Assembly: GCA_013822765.1 (NCBI GenBank)
Contig: PNKY01000009.1
Coordinates: forward strand, 1 to 64,000
Reading direction: 5' to 3'
Length of the DNA stretch: 64,000 nt
DNA from: Rhodospirillum sp.
GTDB taxonomy: Bacteria; Pseudomonadota; Alphaproteobacteria; Dongiales; Dongiaceae
This document shows, piece by piece, positions 18,274-30,741 of the stretch (positions are counted from its first letter, which is position 1; each line of letters opens with the position of its first letter). The position numbers and the translations under genes were made by a program. The notes below the pieces were generated by a model, which worked only from the letters and a program-made list of their open reading frames with translations, was not told where the DNA came from and ran no database searches.

Positions 18274-19314
18274 ATGAAAAAAGCCGACAAGCTCCTGATC
18301 CGGGCCCTGAAAGGCGAGACGCTAAAGAGCCCGCCGATCTGGCTCATGCGCCAGGCCGGGCGCTATCTGCCGGAATATCGCGGGACCCGGGCGGCGGCGG
18401 GCTCGTTCCTGGACCTTTGCTACAACCCGATGCTGGCGACCGAGGTGACGCTGCAGCCGATCCGGCGCTTCGGCTTCGATGCGGCGATCCTGTTCTCCGA
18501 CATCCTGGTGGTGGCGGATGCCCTGGGCCAGAAGGTCGGCTTCGAGGAAGGGCGCGGGCCGGTGCTGGAAGCGCTGAAGGACGGCAAGGACCTGGCGCAG
18601 CTTGGGCTCGGCAAGTTCCATCAGCATCTGGGCCCGGTCTATGAGACGGTCTCGCGTCTCCGGGCGGACTTGCCGAAGGAGACGACGCTGATCGGGTTTG
18701 CCGGCGCGCCGTGGACGGTGGCGTCATACATGATCGAAGGCGGGTCGAGCCGGGACTTTTCGAAAGCCAAGAGCTGGATGTATGGACGGCAGCAGGATTT
18801 CGCGGCGCTGATCGCGCTGCTGGTCGAGGCCACTAGCCAATACCTGATCCAACAGGTCGAGGCAGGAGCGGAGGTCCTGCAGCTGTTCGATTCCTGGGCC
18901 GGCACCCTCGCCCACAACGACATGCGCCTGTTCAGCCTGGAGCCGACACGACAGATCGTCGCCAACGTGCGCGCGGTCCATCCCGAAATCCCGATCATCC
19001 TGTTCCCGCGCGGCGTCGGCGCCGGCTACCTGGATTTCGCGGAAGCCGGGGTGTTCTCCGCGCTCAGCCTGGACCAGAGCGTGCCACTGGCCTGGGCGCG
19101 CGACCAGCTGCAGCCGCGCGTCGCCCTGCAAGGCAACCTCGACCCGCAGCTGCTGGTCGCCGGCGGCCGTGCCTTGCGCTTCGGGGTCGGGCATATCCTG
19201 AATCGCCTGGGCAAGAAGCGCTTCATCTTCAATCTCGGCCACGGGATCGTGCCCGAGACGCCGCCGGAGCATGTGGCGGAGCTGGTGAAGCTGGTGCGCG
19301 AGGGGGCGGGGTGA
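18274..19314 (+). CDS. hemE: Uroporphyrinogen decarboxylase
   Basis: HemE converts uroporphyrinogen III to coproporphyrinogen III in haem synthesis. The 346 residues show IWLMRQAGRYLPEYR and GFAGAPWTVASYMIEGG, both substrate-pocket signatures, and FNLGHGIVPETPPEHV at the C-terminus. The ATG at 18274 has no strong ribosome site; AGGGGAGAG is about 30 bases upstream. It is first in hemE-hemH-hemJ and its promoter must lie within the origin spacer. Confidence 0.96.
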   Translation: MKKADKLLIRALKGETLKSPPIWLMRQAGRYLPEYRGTRAAAGSFLDLCYNPMLATEVTLQPIRRFGFDAAILFSDILVVADALGQKVGFEEGRGPVLEALKDGKDLAQLGLGKFHQHLGPVYETVSRLRADLPKETTLIGFAGAPWTVASYMIEGGSSRDFSKAKSWMYGRQQDFAALIALLVEATSQYLIQQVEAGAEVLQLFDSWAGTLAHNDMRLFSLEPTRQIVANVRAVHPEIPIILFPRGVGAGYLDFAEAGVFSALSLDQSVPLAWARDQLQPRVALQGNLDPQLLVAGGRALRFGVGHILNRLGKKRFIFNLGHGIVPETPPEHVAELVKLVREGAG

Positions 19315-19343
19315 CGTTGCATCGCCCTTTCCTTCTCTCCAAT

Positions 19344-19426
19344 GTCATCCCGGGCCTGACCCGGGATCCATGGATGGGCTTGGCGCGAGCGGATGAATGG
19401 ACCCCGGATCAAGTCCGGGGTGACGG
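19344..19426. repeat. Class 1 interspersed palindrome, copy C
   Basis: GTCATCCCGGGCCTGACCCGGGATCC forms the left side and GGACCCCGGATCAAGTCCGGGGTGACGG the right, with GGATGGGCTTGGCGCGAGCGGATGAATGG between. It lies between hemE and hemH, so the transcript would contain two strong stems. Confidence 0.85.
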
Positions 19427-19462
19427 GAAGAGAGCGGGTGGTCGACGGCGCGAGTACGCAGC

Positions 19463-20500
19463 ATGAGCCGCACTGCGATCGTCCTGTTCAGTCTCGGCGG
19501 GCCCGACTCCCTGGAGGCGGTGCGGCCGTTCCTGTTCAACCTGTTCAACGATCCAGCGATCATCCGGGTGCCGGCTTTGCTGCGCAGCATGCTTGCAGCA
19601 TTCATCTCACGCCGGCGCGCGCCGGTGGCGCGGGAGATCTATGGCAAGATGGGCAACCGCTCGCCGATCCTGCCCAACACCGAGGCGCAGGCGCGCGCGC
19701 TCGAGCAGGTGCTGGGTGCGGATGCGAAGGCGTTCATCGCGATGCGCTACTGGCACCCGATGACGGCGGAGACGGTGAAAGCGGTGAAGGCCTACGCGCC
19801 TGACCAGGTGATCCTGCTGCCGCTCTACCCGCAGTTCTCCACCACAACCACCGCTTCGTCCTACCAGCTGTGGGGGGAGGAGGCGCGACGCCAGGGTTTT
19901 TCGGCGCCGACTCGGCTGGTCTGCTGCTATCCGACCGAGCCCGGCTTCGTCGCGGCCTCGGCCGAACTGGTGCGGAAAGGCTTGCAGAAGGCTGCAGCGG
20001 ACGCACCGAACGCCAAGAAGCTGGTCGTGCTCTCGGCCCACGGCCTCCCCAAGAAGATCGTGGACGACGGCGACCCATACGTGTCGCAGGTCGAGGCCGG
20101 CGCGGCGGCGATCGTCACGCAGCTCGGCCTGAAGGCTGACGAATGGGTGGTCTCGTACCAGAGCCGGGTCGGGCCGCTGGAGTGGGTGAAGCCGGCGACC
20201 GATGCCGTCATCCTGCAGGGGGCCAAGGACAAGCGCGCGCTGGTGATCTACCCGATCGCCTTCGTGTCGGAGCATTCGGAGACATTGGTCGAGCTCGACA
20301 TCGAATACCGTCACCTCGCTGAGCAGAACGGCGCCGCCGCCTATGTGCGTGTGCCGGCGGTCGGCACCCATCCGGCGTTCATCGGAGGGCTGGCGAACCT
20401 GGTGAACGGGGCCCTCGCTCGCGATGCCGCGGTGCAGGACGGCAGCGGCCAGCTTTATTGCGGCAGCTGGCGCCGCTGTGCGTGCAAGGGGGCGGCATGA
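19463..20500 (+). CDS. hemH: Ferrochelatase
   Basis: HemH inserts ferrous iron into protoporphyrin IX, the last step of haem b synthesis, at the inner membrane face. The 345 residues contain LFSLGGPDSLEAVRPFLFNLF, the substrate-loop LYPQFSTTTTASSYQLW, LVVLSAHGLPKK with the catalytic histidine and AFVSEHSETLVELDIEY with the conserved Glu. The stop overlaps the hemJ start (ATGA). The C-terminus contains CGSWRRCAC, which could carry an iron-sulphur cluster as in some bacterial ferrochelatases; that is a guess. Confidence 0.96.
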   Translation: MSRTAIVLFSLGGPDSLEAVRPFLFNLFNDPAIIRVPALLRSMLAAFISRRRAPVAREIYGKMGNRSPILPNTEAQARALEQVLGADAKAFIAMRYWHPMTAETVKAVKAYAPDQVILLPLYPQFSTTTTASSYQLWGEEARRQGFSAPTRLVCCYPTEPGFVAASAELVRKGLQKAAADAPNAKKLVVLSAHGLPKKIVDDGDPYVSQVEAGAAAIVTQLGLKADEWVVSYQSRVGPLEWVKPATDAVILQGAKDKRALVIYPIAFVSEHSETLVELDIEYRHLAEQNGAAAYVRVPAVGTHPAFIGGLANLVNGALARDAAVQDGSGQLYCGSWRRCACKGAA

Positions 20501-20925
20501 TCCCGTACGAGTGGCTCAAGGCGCTGCACGTGATCGCGGTGCTGGCGTGGATGGCGGGGATGCTCTACCTGCCGCGGCTCTACGTCTATCACGCCACGGC
20601 AAAGCCGGGGTCGGAGCTGAGCGAGACCTTGAAGGTGATGGAGCGGCGTTTGCTGCGCGCCATCATCAACCCGGCAATGACCGCCGCCTGGATCTTCGGA
20701 TTGTGGATGGCGTGGGAGGGCGACCTCTGGGGCCAGCACTGGTTCCAGGTGAAGCTCGCGATGGTGATCGCGATGTCCACCCTGCACAGCTTCCTGTCGC
20801 GCTGGCGCCGCGACTTCGAGAAGGATGCCAACCGGCATTCGGCCAAGTTCTACCGGGTGATGAACGAGGCCCCCACCCTGCTCCTGATCGTGATCGTCAT
20901 CATGGTCATCGTGAAGCCATTCTAG
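20497..20925 (+). CDS. hemJ: Protoporphyrinogen IX oxidase HemJ
   Basis: HemJ oxidises protoporphyrinogen IX and is common in alphaproteobacteria. The 142-residue protein has four predicted membrane helices and the family motif WLKALHVIAVLAWMAGMLYLPRL, with the essential His in the first helix. RLLRAIINPAM precedes the second helix and FYRVMNEAPTLLLIVIV forms the last. The start at 20497 is chosen because ATGA overlaps the hemH stop and homologues begin here. Confidence 0.93.
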   Translation: MIPYEWLKALHVIAVLAWMAGMLYLPRLYVYHATAKPGSELSETLKVMERRLLRAIINPAMTAAWIFGLWMAWEGDLWGQHWFQVKLAMVIAMSTLHSFLSRWRRDFEKDANRHSAKFYRVMNEAPTLLLIVIVIMVIVKPF

Positions 20926-21060
20926 GCGCTTAGCCCCTGATATCGTTCACTTTGCTGCGATCCTGTGGGCGGCATCACAAGCCCTCCGGATCGTCCGAAC
21001 AGGCACCCTCGCCAAGCGACCAATCCTCATGGGCATCAGCCCGCGATGGAGGATTAACAC

Positions 21061-21195
21061 ATGGTCGCCATTCAGACTCGCCGCCGCGCACCCTTAGCTT
21101 GCGCCAGCAGGCTCCCGGACCACGGGGTGGTCGTCGCCACCGCGCTCCTGGCGCTGTCGACGCTGGTGTTGATGCTGTGCGCCGGCATTGCCTGA
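21061..21195 (+). CDS. Candidate 44-residue single-membrane-segment microprotein
   Basis: A short frame with ATG at 21061 preceded by GGAGGATTAACAC, a strong ribosome site. It encodes a basic N-terminus (QTRRRAPLACASR) and a hydrophobic C-terminal stretch (VVVATALLALSTLVLMLCAG) predicted to span the membrane, N-in. No homologue is recognised. It is the only gene-like object in the 340-base spacer between hemJ and the cyclase. Coding status is supported only by the ribosome site and composition. Confidence 0.45.
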   Translation: MVAIQTRRRAPLACASRLPDHGVVVATALLALSTLVLMLCAGIA

Positions 21196-21266
21196 TCGCT
21201 AACATCTTGATCCGACTCGTTTTGCTGCACCCTTTGCTGCAGCAAAGTTGCAGCGACAGGGGCGTG

Positions 21267-22991
21267 CTATTTCTCCGTCAGGGTCCATTGTCCGGCCCAG
21301 TCCGGCGGTGGCGGATTGGTGGTCCACCAGTCGACGTGGATCAACAGAGCCTGCGAGGGGCCATCGCCGGGCGCGATCGCGAGTGCGGCGGTTAGGCTGG
21401 CGCGCGCCGTCGGCCAGTCCCGCCGACGATAGGCAACAAGCGCATCCCGGTAGTGTCGGCGCAGGTCTCGCGCGCGCTCGTCCAGCATGTCCTTGCGTGC
21501 CATGACCTCGAAGATCCGCTCCGGCTCGAGCTTGCCGACCGCCACGATGATGTCGATCTCACGCAGTTCGACAGCGGCGTCCACCGTTGCGGCCGTCGCC
21601 TCCGAGATCAGGATCGCGGTTCCGTAGTGCTTGTTGGCGCGCTCCAGGCGGGACGCAAGGTTCACTGTGCCGCCGAGGACCGTATAGCTCTTCATGATCT
21701 CGGATCCGATGTTTCCGACCAGGACCGCGCCGGTCGCGATGCCGATGCGCAGGCCCACGTCGGGCAGACCACGGCGCAGGCCGGTCAGCTCGGGCAACTC
21801 GGCGACAAAGGCCGGCAGCCGGCCCACCACATCCAGCGCCGCGAGGCAGGCGCGTTCGGCCTGCACGTGGTCTTCGGTGAAGGGCGGCCCCCAATAGCCC
21901 ATGATGGCGTCACCGATATACTTGTCGATGATGCCGCCCTGCTCCTGCAGCGGCTGCGACATCACGGTCAGGTAGCGGTTGGTCAGCGCAACTAGGTTCT
22001 TCGGCGTCAGATGCTCGCCGAGGGCGGTGAAGTTCTTCATGTCGCAGAAGAACACCGTCATGATGCGGCGCTCGCCCTCGGGCGCCAGCTCGGGCCGGTC
22101 GATCAGGCCGGCCACGATCCGGGGATCGACGTATTTGCCGAAGGTGTCGCGGATGCGGGCCTTGGCGCGCAATTCCTTGACCATGTGATTGAAGGCGGTT
22201 GTCAATCCACCGATCTCGTCGGACGACGTCACCGGGATCTCGATATCCAGGGTGCCCGCCTCGACGGCGTGAGTGCCGGCCACCAGGCGCTTGACCGGGC
22301 GAATCAGCGCCAAGGTCATGATGGCCGCGAGCGTCACCCCCAGCATCGCCGCCAGGACGGTCACCACGATGCTGATCTGGGTCACGCGCCGCTGCTCGGA
22401 CTGGGTCTCGGCGGTTGCGGTCCGCAGCAGAGTCCGCATGCCGCTGCGAGCCTCTTCCAGCCGTTGGTTGAGATCGTCGCGGAAGACCTCAAGGCGATCG
22501 AGCTCTGACACCAGCGCCGGCCGGTCGCCGCTCTCCAGCCGATCCAGCATGGCGGCCACCTGGTCGTTGTAGGCATCGCGCTGCTGCTCGATGAATTCAA
22601 CGAGGGCGTCCAGTCGAGCCACCGTCGCGACGTCCGCCAGCGGTTCCGCGCTGGCGATCTCGGCCGCCAGCAAGCGGCGGGCAGTTGCGAGTTCCTGCTC
22701 TTTTTCGGCGGCCTTGGCATCAAATTGAGCGCGCAATTGGGTGCGCGCTGCGTCGTCACCGACGCCAGCCAGGTCGCCGATGACGAGGCGGCGCAATGCG
22801 AGCGCCTGCTCAAGCGAGCGGACATCGGCGCGGGCCAGGGCGGCATAGGCGGGAATGTAGGTTTCGACCACCCGATCGAGCCGCCCGGCGACCCTATCCG
22901 CCTCCCGGGTGGTGACCGCTGCGACCGTCGCCATCAGCGCCAGCAGCGCAAGCACGATCAGGAAGATCTTGAACGCGATCGAGATCCGCAC
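21267..22991 (-). CDS. Membrane class III adenylate/guanylate cyclase with HAMP domain
   Basis: 574 residues: a TM helix (about 5-27), a helical periplasmic sensor (about 30-205), a second TM helix (about 208-230), HAMP (ALIRPVKRLVAGTHAVEAG), and a class III cyclase domain. The two metal aspartates are in TVFFCDMKNFTALG and IDKYIGDAIMGYWG, and the transition-state Asn/Arg in GGTVNLASRLERA. A short C-terminal tail resembles a TPR hairpin. The start is GTG with GGAAGGGGG upstream. It probably makes cAMP in response to an unknown periplasmic signal. Confidence 0.9.
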   Translation of the reverse strand: MRISIAFKIFLIVLALLALMATVAAVTTREADRVAGRLDRVVETYIPAYAALARADVRSLEQALALRRLVIGDLAGVGDDAARTQLRAQFDAKAAEKEQELATARRLLAAEIASAEPLADVATVARLDALVEFIEQQRDAYNDQVAAMLDRLESGDRPALVSELDRLEVFRDDLNQRLEEARSGMRTLLRTATAETQSEQRRVTQISIVVTVLAAMLGVTLAAIMTLALIRPVKRLVAGTHAVEAGTLDIEIPVTSSDEIGGLTTAFNHMVKELRAKARIRDTFGKYVDPRIVAGLIDRPELAPEGERRIMTVFFCDMKNFTALGEHLTPKNLVALTNRYLTVMSQPLQEQGGIIDKYIGDAIMGYWGPPFTEDHVQAERACLAALDVVGRLPAFVAELPELTGLRRGLPDVGLRIGIATGAVLVGNIGSEIMKSYTVLGGTVNLASRLERANKHYGTAILISEATAATVDAAVELREIDIIVAVGKLEPERIFEVMARKDMLDERARDLRRHYRDALVAYRRRDWPTARASLTAALAIAPGDGPSQALLIHVDWWTTNPPPPDWAGQWTLTEK

Positions 22992-23135
22992 GATAGGCCC
23001 CCTTCCAACGCAGGAGCTACTTTATATCATCGGGAGATCGTTGGGCGGGGCACGAGCGGCGGCGATCCGCTCAGGCGAAGCGCCTGATCGGGCTCATTTT
23101 GCTCCACCCTGACCGTAGCACAAGCGCAGCAGATT

Positions 23136-24604
23136 CTACTCGGCCGCCTTGGGCGGCGCGGTCACGGACTGCGGCAGCGCCATCGGCGCTTCCATCCACT
23201 TGGCCGCCGGCTGCGGCTTGGTCAGCAGGCCGCGGGTGGCGACGTCGATCAGGCGGTCCTTCTGGTAGACGGCATAGAAGGCGTTCCACACCCGCGCCAG
23301 GCGGATGACGTGCAGGTCGTCGGCGATGCTGGTGAACATGCAGACGAACGCCGCCTGGACCTCCTCGTCCGACATCCCGTCGAGCTTCTCGCTGTAGGTA
23401 TCGGGCTCGATCAGGATCTTCAGTACCACGCGGCGGAAGTGGTTGGTGTCGCCGATGCGCGCCAGGTCGAAGACAGTGCGCACGTTCATCCTGCGCAGCT
23501 CCACCACTTTCTTCGGGCCGACCGCGAGGATCAGCTGGGCCTGCGCGATCCAGTCGATGATCTCGAGGATGTTGTACGGCGTCTCGACATAGAGCAGGAC
23601 AGGGTTGGCGGTCGCCAGATTCTGCACGTCCTCGTATTCCAGCTCCTCCAGCCGGAAGCGCACGAATTCGGTGATGCCGTCGATCATGTCCAGCGGCAGG
23701 GTGTGGCGCAGGGCGCGGTGTCCGGATGCGGGCGCTTGACGGTGAATTCCTGGCCGCGGCGCGCGATCCAGTCGAGACCGGCGGCCGGATAGAAGCCGAG
23801 CAGGAAGGCAACCAACACCGCGAGATAGGTGGCGAAGCCGGTCTCTCCGCCGACCTCGGCCGACAGGCTGGCGTTGGTGAAGATGGTGTGGCGGATGGTG
23901 AGCGCGATCGCGAGCGCCAGCAGGATGCGCATGCCGCACAGTAGGAAGGAGTACGGCGTCAGGTCGTAGTTGTTCACCCGCCGGATCAAATACAGCACGC
24001 ACCACAGATAAGCGCCGGCGAAGGCGAAGCCGAGCATGACCGCGGTGTTGTGCGCATAGGCGAGGTCGGCGGCGAAGTTGGGCGAGGTCTCGCGCAGGCC
24101 GAGCAACAGCATCTGCGCGGCGACCGGCAGGCAGTTGGCGATCGAGGCGCCGCAGCCCGGGCCGACATCCAGCCAGGTGCTGACGAACAGGCGGTCGACG
24201 AAAAAGGCGACGATGGTGCCGAACACCACCACGCTGAAGCCATAGAGGATGGTGGGCGTGAGCCAGCCGAAGCTGCGGTCGAACATCGACCACAGCGGGC
24301 GGCCCCTCGCGTCGACCTCGGCGATCGGCTGCGCCAGGTATTTGCTGCGCACGGAATCGAAGGTCGGATCCATCAGCGCTTCGTTGGGATCGAGCGTGTC
24401 GTCCTGGTTGGGCGCAAGGAACCCGCCTTCCAGGCGCAGGAAGGCTTCGGCGCGGATGTGCCGGACGGCGAGCTTGCCGATGATGATGAGCAACGGCACC
24501 GCGATGCTGAGCACCATCACGGCGATCGCGGTCCACAGCGAGCCATAGCCGAGCAGCGCGTCATGCAGCTGCGACAGCAGGATCATGGGCGATGGATTGG
24601 GCAT
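23136..24604 (-). pseudogene. Multi-pass membrane protein split by a frameshift
   Basis: The N-terminal part (from ATG 24604, GGGGAGAA six bases upstream) runs in one frame to a stop at 23684 and carries about six membrane helices. The conserved continuation (LPLDMIDGITEFVRFRLEEL, then EYEDVQNLATANPVLLYVET and a soluble tail ending QSVTAPPKAAE) is in the -1 frame. The two halves join cleanly if one base is restored near 23700-23740. I recognise the joined product as a conserved hypothetical membrane protein of about 490 residues. Either a recent mutation or a sequencing error could explain it; no slippery heptamer is obvious. Confidence 0.7.
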
Positions 24605-24814
24605 GCCGCGTTCTCCCCTCAGGAGTTCGAAGCCCCACTTTTCAAAAAAGCGCGGCGCTCGGTCCCGCCGGGCCGCCGGTAATTTCTTGAATTTTCTAGG
24701 TCCCCGCTGCCCCAACAAATAGCACCGGAGCCGGCTCACGGCCACGGATGAGCGGCGTTTTTCTACACTTTTCCGAAAGCTCACAAAAGGTTAGACGGAA
24801 AACTTAACGTGGCG

Positions 24815-24865
24815 ATCAAAAACAAGGGCGCCGGGGGGATCGGGACAGTATCCACACCCGGCGCC
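24815..24865 (-). terminator. Intrinsic terminator downstream of katE
   Basis: Read on the minus strand, GGCGCCGGG pairs perfectly with CCCGGCGCC (9 bp, 21-base loop), followed by CTTGTTTTTG. It lies about 95 bases past the katE stop. Confidence 0.65.
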
Positions 24866-24924
24866 ATGCAATCGCACGAGGGGATTGATACCCCCCGCGC
24901 ACCTACGGATGGCTTACGCCAAGT

Positions 24925-24957
24925 AAACCCCCGCCCCGACTTTGGGGGAGGGGATTT
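24925..24957. repeat. Class 3 C-rich palindrome, single stem
   Basis: ACCCCCGCCCCGACTTTGGG followed by GGAGGGGATTT, a single C-rich/G-rich stem resembling half of the class 3 elements at 15321 and 39545. It abuts the katE stop codon. Confidence 0.6.
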
Positions 24958-27129
<2,172 letters not shown>

Positions 27130-27281
27130 GGGAGGGGTCCTGGTCATGAGGCGACACGATGCGCTGTGCATCTGACGCCCTCCGCAAACCGCAGTCCTCA
27201 CCGCCCGTTCCCCGGTTACTTAGAAAGAGTCAAAGAGAAGGCGCCCGCCCGGTCAGAGGAGCGGGCGCCCCCCTTACGCCG

Positions 27282-27401
27282 CTAGTCGCAGCATGGCCCG
27301 CCATCGCAGCACGGACCGCCGTCGCAGCAGGCCTGGGCGGCCTGGACCGGAGCGGCGAATGCGAGCAGCGACAGCAGAGCTGCCAGTGCCAATCGTTTCA
27401 T
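27282..27401 (-). CDS. Small secreted cysteine-rich peptide (CCDGGP repeats)
   Basis: 39 residues: a signal peptide ([21 protein letters not shown]-like, about residues 1-22), then [17 protein letters not shown], three CCD units separated by GGP. GGAGAT stands five bases before the ATG. Six paired cysteines with aspartates suggest metal binding or a disulfide-rich secreted peptide. Similar short exported Cys-Cys peptides exist in proteobacteria, some near metal-handling genes; no function is established to my knowledge. It lies downstream of another small exported protein on the same strand. Confidence 0.65.
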   Translation of the reverse strand: MKRLALAALLSLLAFAAPVQAAQACCDGGPCCDGGPCCD

Positions 27402-27446
27402 GATGATCTCCGTTGTCAGAGCGTTTGCGTGATTGCAACGGAGCGG

Positions 27447-27740
27447 TCAGCGCGGCGGCGGAGACTCCGGCGGACGGTCGACGCCATAGGGCCGAACCGA
27501 CGGGGCGCCGAACCAGACGGACGATTCCACCCGTGCCGGCCGGCTGGCGGGATCGGAGGCCGTCACCGCCTGGCCGGCAGCGGCGCACACCGGCGAGCCG
27601 GACAGGACGCCGTCCAGGCAGACATCGCAGCTCATGGCAGCGCCCTCGGCGCACGGCACGGCGGTCGCCGGCATGAGCGACCCCACCAGGATCGCGAGGC
27701 CGCCAAGCAGCGCCAGGAACTGCAAGCGAAGCGATTTCAT
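27447..27740 (-). CDS. Small exported protein, unknown function
   Basis: 97 residues with a signal peptide (LQFLALLGGLAILVGSLMPATA, cleavage near residue 27) and four cysteines in the mature part (PCAEGAAMSCDVCLDGVLSG, then VCAAAG), ending in a proline-rich tail. The gene ends 45 bases before the Cys-rich peptide gene on the same strand, so both may be co-transcribed. I do not recognise the family. Confidence 0.6.
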   Translation of the reverse strand: MKSLRLQFLALLGGLAILVGSLMPATAVPCAEGAAMSCDVCLDGVLSGSPVCAAAGQAVTASDPASRPARVESSVWFGAPSVRPYGVDRPPESPPPR

Positions 27741-28079
27741 GCCCCTAGCATAGCGGCCGGCTTACTTCCCTGGAACCTCACAACCGCTTGATCGGGCCCG
27801 TGTTTTTCGACATGCGCCGATCTTTCACTTGACCGGAATGAGCGAATGCATTAACTCTTGAAGCACCGGTCTCGCAAAGACCGCCTGCCTGACGCCCCGC
27901 CGTCATTTCCGACCCATCGATAAGAATCGGTTTCCCGCGCGAGGCATGTCCCAGGTCCTGTTAATGGCGATCTTTTCGCGCGAGCCCTGCCGCTCCGGAA
28001 CTTCCATGCCGGTAACTGTTTTCAGAAAAGCGCAGCCTTGAACGACATCCCCCAGAACGACAACCCAACGCCGCTCCCG
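27741..28079. other. rho leader and promoter region
   Basis: About 340 bases between divergent genes. It contains a good promoter match (27829-27857). The leader to the rho start would be about 215 bases with short hairpins such as CGGTCT/AGACCG at about 27868-27884. Long leaders are usual for rho, which often autoregulates by premature termination; I cannot see a specific site. A TTG-start extension of rho at 28038 lies in this region. Confidence 0.5.
27829..27857 (+). promoter_or_regulatory. Candidate sigma-70 promoter for rho
   Basis: TTGACC (27829-27834), 17-base spacer, TAACTC (27852-27857). The -35 is 5 of 6 to consensus; the -10 is weaker. It is oriented towards rho. Confidence 0.4.
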
Positions 28080-29336
<1,257 letters not shown>

Positions 29337-29360
29337 CATCGCGGAAGAACACGAGAGACA

Positions 29361-29400
29361 AGAACGGCGCGGGGGCAACTCCGCGCCGTTCTCGTTCCTT
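29361..29400 (+). terminator. Intrinsic terminator after rho
   Basis: AGAACGGCGCGG (29361-29372) pairs perfectly with CCGCGCCGTTCT (29381-29392), 12 bp with an 8-base loop, then CGTTCCTTC. It lies 25 bases past the rho stop. The U-tract is short, but the stem is strong. Confidence 0.75.
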
Positions 29401-29512
29401 CAATGATGCGCCGGCGCACCCGCGCGGATCGCCGCCGCCGGCATTAATACAACCTCAAGGAATGACTGAAATCCTGTCGCCGGGTGGGGATGCCCATCGA
29501 GGGGATGGTTTG

Positions 29513-30518
29513 GTGACTCTAAGAAAACTCATTGGATTGCTGGCGCTTCTGGTCATTGCCGCGATGGCCGGCAACGCGGCCTCTGCGCGCACTCTCGCGC
29601 AGAAAATCCTTGCGCCGGATTACGCGCCGACGGATGAAGTCGCGGCGCGCGAAGACATCATCGCGGCGGTCGGGGACTCGCTGTGGAACGAGCGGTTCGA
29701 CGAGCTCGAGACGATGGCCGAGGTGTTTCGCCGCGACAAGCCAAGGACGCCCAGCGGGCGGTGGCGGCTCAGCCTGTTCTACGAGGGCCTCCGCCTGTAC
29801 CAGGAGCGCACGCCGATGGAGGCGGACTCGCCGATTCACGGCTGGATCGCGGCCCACCCCGCTTCCGCCGCGGCGCACGTCGGCTATGCGGTGATGTTGA
29901 TGGAGGAAGCCTGGAAGATCCGCGGCAAGGGCTACGCCCGCACGGTGGCCGATGAGAGCTGGGCGCCGTTCCACGCCAAGGTGGAACGCGCACGCCTGGA
30001 GCTGACGCAATTCAAATCGCTCGCCGCCGGCGATCCGCGCGCTCCAGGGATGGGATGATTCCGAGTTCGATGCGCTACTGCGCGAAGCGATGGACCGGGA
30101 GCTCACCTACACCGATACCTATTTCGAGGCCGGCAACCGCGCCCTGCCGAAATGGCACGGCAGCGCCGAGAAGCTCGAGAAGCTCGCGCGCGACGTCCTC
30201 GAGCGGACCCGGGCCATCGAAGGCTCGGCACTCTACACCCGAATCTACTGGTCGGCCGCCAACTCAGGATACAAGGACAATCTGTTCGAGAAGTCGGCGG
30301 TCGACTGGGCCGAGATGAGCAAGGGCATGGACGATGTGCTGGCGCGCTATCCGAGCCAGTGGAACATCAATCACTTTGCGCACTTCGCCTGCCTGGCGGG
30401 CGACTACGAAAAAGCGCGCGAAATGATCGAGCGCATCGAGCACCAGCCGATGATGGAGCTTTGGGGCGGCGCGTGGTCGTACTACGGCTGCAAATGGTGG
30501 GCCGAGCTCACCAGCTGA
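29513..30518 (+). pseudogene. Exported DUF4034-like protein, interrupted by a frameshift
   Basis: The first frame runs from GTG 29513 (GAGGGGAT upstream), with a signal peptide RKLIGLLALLVIAAMAGNAASA, to a stop at 30058. The continuation (GWDDSEFDALLREAMDRELT ... KWWAELTS) is in the +1 frame and open to 30518. Removing one base near 30035-30050 restores a protein of about 334 residues. The helical, TPR-like content with WNERFDELETMAEVFRR and SGRWRLSLFYEGL resembles DUF4034 proteins. Function is unknown. Confidence 0.65.
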
Positions 30519-30741
30519 CCGTCGCGATCATATTTTCGTGCCCTGCCCCGCCTGCATCCGGTCCGAATGAGCCGGCGTAAATCCGACTGAAGCGCGGCGG
30601 CTCATCGTCCCCGGTGGGTGGCGCAGCCCCATCGAACGGCTCGCTGCGCTTCGGGCGGATCGCGGTCTTCGGATCGCGGTCCGCCTCTTTGCTGGCAAAT
30701 TTTCGCGCCGCGCGAGACACTGGCGGCGTGGAGGTGCGCCA

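Larger units (their letters stand above)
24605..24957. other. Intergenic region between katE and the membrane-protein gene
   Basis: About 350 bases, holding the upstream region of the minus-strand membrane gene, the katE terminator hairpin (24815-24865) and a class 3 repeat stem (24925-24957). No coding frame is convincing. Confidence 0.5.
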
